Source: Acidobacteriota bacterium (GTDB taxonomy: Bacteria > Acidobacteriota > Holophagae > Holophagales > Holophagaceae). Taken from it: DNA of 64,000 nucleotides. Where the stretch lies: the NCBI GenBank assembly GCA_016213735.1, contig JACQZU010000014.1:62001-126000 (forward strand). The letters are read 5' to 3'. A program made the translations under genes and the position numbers. Of the stretch, positions 61,919-64,000 are shown one piece after another. Position 1 is the first letter of the stretch; each line of letters begins with the position of its first letter. The notes under the pieces are model-generated. The model was given only the letters and a program-made list of their open reading frames with translations, was not told the DNA's origin and made no database searches.

Positions 61919-62988
61919 CCCCCGCCAGGGTCCCCGCCGCCCTGGACCGCCCCCTCCTCGTGGTGGTGGGCGGGGGGGGCGTCGGCAAGACCACCCTGGC
62001 CGCGGCGCTCGGGGTCCAGTCCGCCCTGGCCGGGAAACGGACTCTGGTGATGACCTTCGACCCTTCCCTTCGCCTCAAGGACGCCCTGGGCGTGGGCGAA
62101 GCAGCCCGGGACCGGGGGGTCCGGGTGCCCCTGGACGCGCCGGGAACCCTGGATGCCTCCCTCCTGGACGCCAAGGCCACCTTCGACCGCCTGGTGTCCA
62201 AATACGCCCCGGACCCCGCCGCGGCGGACCGTATCTTCCGGAACCGGTTCTACCGGGACCTGGCGGGCACCCTGGCCGGGATCCTGGAATACATGGCCAT
62301 GGAGCGCCTCTTTGAAGCCCGGGCGGAGGGAGCCCATGACCGGATCATCCTGGACACCCCCCCGACCCGACAGGCCCTGGACTTCCTCCAGGCGCCGGAT
62401 CGCATCGTGGACTTCCTGGACAGCCGCGCCGTGAAGATGGCCCTGGACCCGATCTGGGAGAGGGATCCGCGAAGCATGAGCCTGCCCGCCCGCCTGGCCG
62501 CCCGGGCCGGGATGGAAATGGCGGACCGCACCCTGGGCCGGCGTTTCCTGGAGGATCTGGTGGAATTCGTGCGCGCCTTCAACCCCCTTTTCGACGGATT
62601 CCGCGACCGGGCGGAAGAGGTCCGGCGCCTGCTGCGGGACGAAGGGACCCTGTTCCTCCTCGTGGCGGGACCGGGCCCGGATCGCATCCCGGACGCGATG
62701 TTCTTCCTCCGGAAGCTGAAGGAAGCCGGACACCGCCTGGGTCCCCTGGTGGTGAACCAGGTGCATCCCCCCGTCGAAAACCCCCGGGCCGGGAGCCCGG
62801 ACCTGCATCCCGGGCTCCGCCTCCTGGCCCATCTGGGCTCCAGGGACCAGGAAGGCCTGCGCCAGATTCGAGACCTGCTGCCCGGCCCGGGGTCCGTCCT
62901 CGAACTCCCGGCCCAACCACGCCCCCCCTCGGATCTGCCCTCCCTCGCGGCCCTGGCCCGGGCGATGCTGATCCAATTGGATAACTAA
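61915..62988 (+). CDS. ArsA-like ATPase, second of a tandem pair
   Basis: The 357-residue protein has GGGGVGKTTLAAAL as its Walker A, DPSLRLKDALG at switch I and ILDTPPTRQALDFLQAP at switch II, as in ArsA/Get3. A central helical region rich in Arg and Phe (FRDRAEEVRRLLRDE) and LVVNQVHPP follow. The GTG start at 61915 overlaps the first gene's TGA stop by four bases, so the pair is translationally coupled and likely forms a heterodimer. The pair is the split equivalent of a fused two-half ArsA. Partner or cargo is not identifiable here. Confidence 0.88.
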   Translation: MTPARVPAALDRPLLVVVGGGGVGKTTLAAALGVQSALAGKRTLVMTFDPSLRLKDALGVGEAARDRGVRVPLDAPGTLDASLLDAKATFDRLVSKYAPDPAAADRIFRNRFYRDLAGTLAGILEYMAMERLFEARAEGAHDRIILDTPPTRQALDFLQAPDRIVDFLDSRAVKMALDPIWERDPRSMSLPARLAARAGMEMADRTLGRRFLEDLVEFVRAFNPLFDGFRDRAEEVRRLLRDEGTLFLLVAGPGPDRIPDAMFFLRKLKEAGHRLGPLVVNQVHPPVENPRAGSPDLHPGLRLLAHLGSRDQEGLRQIRDLLPGPGSVLELPAQPRPPSDLPSLAALARAMLIQLDN

Positions 62989-63014
62989 TCGATGATATAT
63001 TGATTGTTAAAAAA

Positions 63015-63065
63015 TTTACCGCATTGCGGAAAAAAAGAGTTGCGCGATTGCCGCAATGCGGTAAA
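63015..63065 (+). promoter_or_regulatory. phaR: Perfect 15-bp inverted repeat upstream of phaR
   Basis: TTTACCGCATTGCGG (63015-63029) and CCGCAATGCGGTAAA (63051-63065) are exact reverse complements separated by 21 bases, in an AT-rich stretch ending 23 bases before phaR. PhaR family repressors bind inverted TGC/GCA-rich sites, and these arms contain such words, so this is a likely autoregulatory operator. Confidence 0.7.
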
Positions 63066-63088
63066 TTGGATTCCGGAGGGACACCCGG

Positions 63089-63571
63089 ATGATCCGGCTC
63101 ATCAAGCGCTACGGCGGGGGCAGCCGCAAGCTCTACGACACCGAGGAGAGCCGCTACGTCTCCCTCGAGGAGCTCTCGGCCTGGATCCGCGCCGGCCAGG
63201 AGCTCCGGGTGGTGGACAGCGCCAGCGGCGAGGACGTCACGGCCCAGACCCTCACTCAGAGCCTCTACGAGGAACAGAAGCGAGGCTTCTCCATGCTCTC
63301 GAGGGACTTCCTCCACCAGGTGATCCGCCGGGGGGGACAGGCCTTCAACGAGGGAGTGGAGCAGGTCCAGGCCAAGGTGGACAAGGTGGTCCGCGCCTCG
63401 GTGGATAGCCTCTCCCCCAACGGGGCGCTCCAGGAAGAGATGAGCCTCCTGCGCCAGCGGCTCGGCGAACTGGAATCGGCCCTGGCCCAACTCGAATCGC
63501 ATCCCGCTCCCGCCCCGAAGGGCCGGAGCTCCCGAGCCCCCAAGGGGCGGCGCCCCGGGCGCAAACCCTGA
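63089..63571 (+). CDS. phaR: PHA synthesis regulator PhaR
   Basis: The 160-residue protein is a PhaR-type repressor of polyhydroxyalkanoate genes. The N-terminal PHB_acc_N domain is plain: RLIKRYGGGSRKLYDTEESRYVSLEEL and the following AWIRAGQELRVVDS. The PHB_acc coiled-coil follows, with TLTQSLYEEQKRGFSMLSRDFL. The C-terminus is basic and Pro-rich. PhaR binds PHA granules and phasin promoters and releases DNA when polymer accumulates. It stands just before a phasin gene, fitting that role, and downstream of a likely operator. A GGAGGG site supports the ATG. Confidence 0.92.
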   Translation: MIRLIKRYGGGSRKLYDTEESRYVSLEELSAWIRAGQELRVVDSASGEDVTAQTLTQSLYEEQKRGFSMLSRDFLHQVIRRGGQAFNEGVEQVQAKVDKVVRASVDSLSPNGALQEEMSLLRQRLGELESALAQLESHPAPAPKGRSSRAPKGRRPGRKP

Positions 63572-63589
63572 CCCGGACCATCCATTTTC

Positions 63590-63604
63590 CCGGCCGACGG
63601 CCGG
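63590..63604. promoter_or_regulatory. Short GC hairpin between phaR and phasin
   Basis: CCGGCC-GAC-GGCCGG is a 6-bp perfect stem 14 bases before the phasin start. It has no T-tract, so it is more likely an RNA stability or attenuation hairpin than a terminator. Confidence 0.3.
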
Positions 63605-63617
63605 CACGGAGGACACC

Positions 63618-64000
63618 ATGAGCACGAAGAAGAAGAACGAAGCCATCCCCGCCCTGAAGGAATCCGCCTACGACATCTGGCTGGCGGGCCTGGGTGCCTT
63701 CTCCCTGGCCGGCGAAGAGGGCAGCAAGCTCTTCCGGCAGCTGGTCGAGAAGGGCAGCGAACTCGAGGAAGCCAACAAGGCCAAGCTCGCCAAGCTCGGC
63801 GAAAAGGCCGCCGACCTCAAGGTGGACGCCAAGGCGGCCATGAAGAAGGTTGCCTCCCCGGTGGAGGCCGGCCTGGCCACCGCCATGCACCGCCTGGGCG
63901 TGCCCACCCGCGAGGAGATCGTCACCCTCACCAAGCGGGTCGAGGACCTGACCAAGCTCGTGGCCCAGCGCGGCCAGGGCGAAACGGCCTCCAGGCCGAA
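63618..64000 (+). CDS. Phasin (PHA granule-associated protein), truncated by window edge
   Basis: About 127 residues of a phasin-family protein are present. It begins MSTKKKNEAIPALKESAYDI and continues IWLAGLGAFSLAGEEGSKLF, then a long amphipathic, Ala/Lys/Glu-rich helix (ELEEANKAKLAKLGEKAADLK) typical of phasins that coat polyhydroxyalkanoate granules. A later HRLGVPTREEIVTLTKRVEDLTKLV segment is the PhaF/PhaI-like poly-granule domain with a leucine-zipper-like end. The gene runs off the window. It follows phaR by 46 bases and is likely regulated by it. Confidence 0.9.
   Translation, partial: MSTKKKNEAIPALKESAYDIWLAGLGAFSLAGEEGSKLFRQLVEKGSELEEANKAKLAKLGEKAADLKVDAKAAMKKVASPVEAGLATAMHRLGVPTREEIVTLTKRVEDLTKLVAQRGQGETASRP

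Noticed and set aside
61043-62988. Arsenite resistance for the ATPase pair
   Set aside because: There is no arsR, arsB or arsC nearby, and the ArsA metal-binding cysteines are not evident.

Overview
The window is a compact, very GC-rich, didermic bacterial chromosome segment with about 53 protein genes and no rRNA, tRNA, phage, insertion sequence or CRISPR array that I can see. Outer-membrane barrels, lipoproteins, a lipid A-type acyltransferase, a SUF operon with SufU, a futalosine-pathway type menaquinone gene and a PhaR/phasin pair, together with the codon use, suggest an Acidobacteriota of the Holophaga/Geothrix type. That placement is inference from recall, not from any search. Layout: 1-7.9 kb holds the N-terminal part of an amino acid permease, a cyclic 2,3-diphosphoglycerate synthetase-like GTPase, a ComF phosphoribosyltransferase, a patatin-barrel (type Vd) autotransporter, a 2-Cys peroxiredoxin and an arginine deiminase. 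7.9-9.6 kb is a lower-GC start encoding a small Cys-rich secreted protein and a secreted protein of unknown function. 9.6-15.1 kb is a housekeeping run: acyltransferase, greA, clpX, lon. 15-19.9 kb has secreted unknowns, a YihY/BrkB membrane protein and an SRPBCC protein. 20-23 kb has an NtrC-type sigma54 activator, a shrunken activator-like protein with a broken P-loop, and a hemolysin III family protein. 23-29.5 kb carries an S9 peptidase, ribosomal protein S1 and glutamine synthetase. 29.7-32.4 kb is a membrane-embedded patatin. 32.5-38.2 kb is a tightly overlapping sufB-C-D-S-U-nfu operon with a recognisable promoter. 38-41.7 kb has two divergent TPR proteins and an MqnD-like enzyme. 41.9-49.4 kb is an envelope block (PKD lipoprotein, barrel, NTF2-like protein, HtrA-like protease, seven-blade FG-GAP lipoprotein). 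49.5-56.7 kb has an AtuA/DUF1446 protein, a MacA/MacB-like pair without its ATPase, a Yip1 protein, proC and a radical SAM-bicupin fusion. 56.8-64 kb has a membrane protein, a HerA/DUF853 ATPase, a GMC oxidoreductase, a tandem ArsA-like ATPase pair, and phaR plus a phasin running off the end. The most unusual signals are three. First, a family of modular palindromic repeats starts within about eight bases of the stop codon of three unrelated genes (comF, S9 peptidase, glnA), always in the same orientation to the gene. It includes a four-unit 87-bp tandem array with compensatory base changes and a second hairpin inserted in the last unit. Second, a radical SAM enzyme is fused to two cupin domains. 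Third, the mini sigma54-activator relative has lost the Walker A lysine and the GAFTGA loop. Classical regulatory sites that can be read directly are a 15-bp perfect inverted repeat upstream of phaR, an 11% GC promoter region at glnA, the sufB promoter, the rpsA terminator, and a terminator hairpin whose T-tract runs straight into the start codon of the acyltransferase gene.
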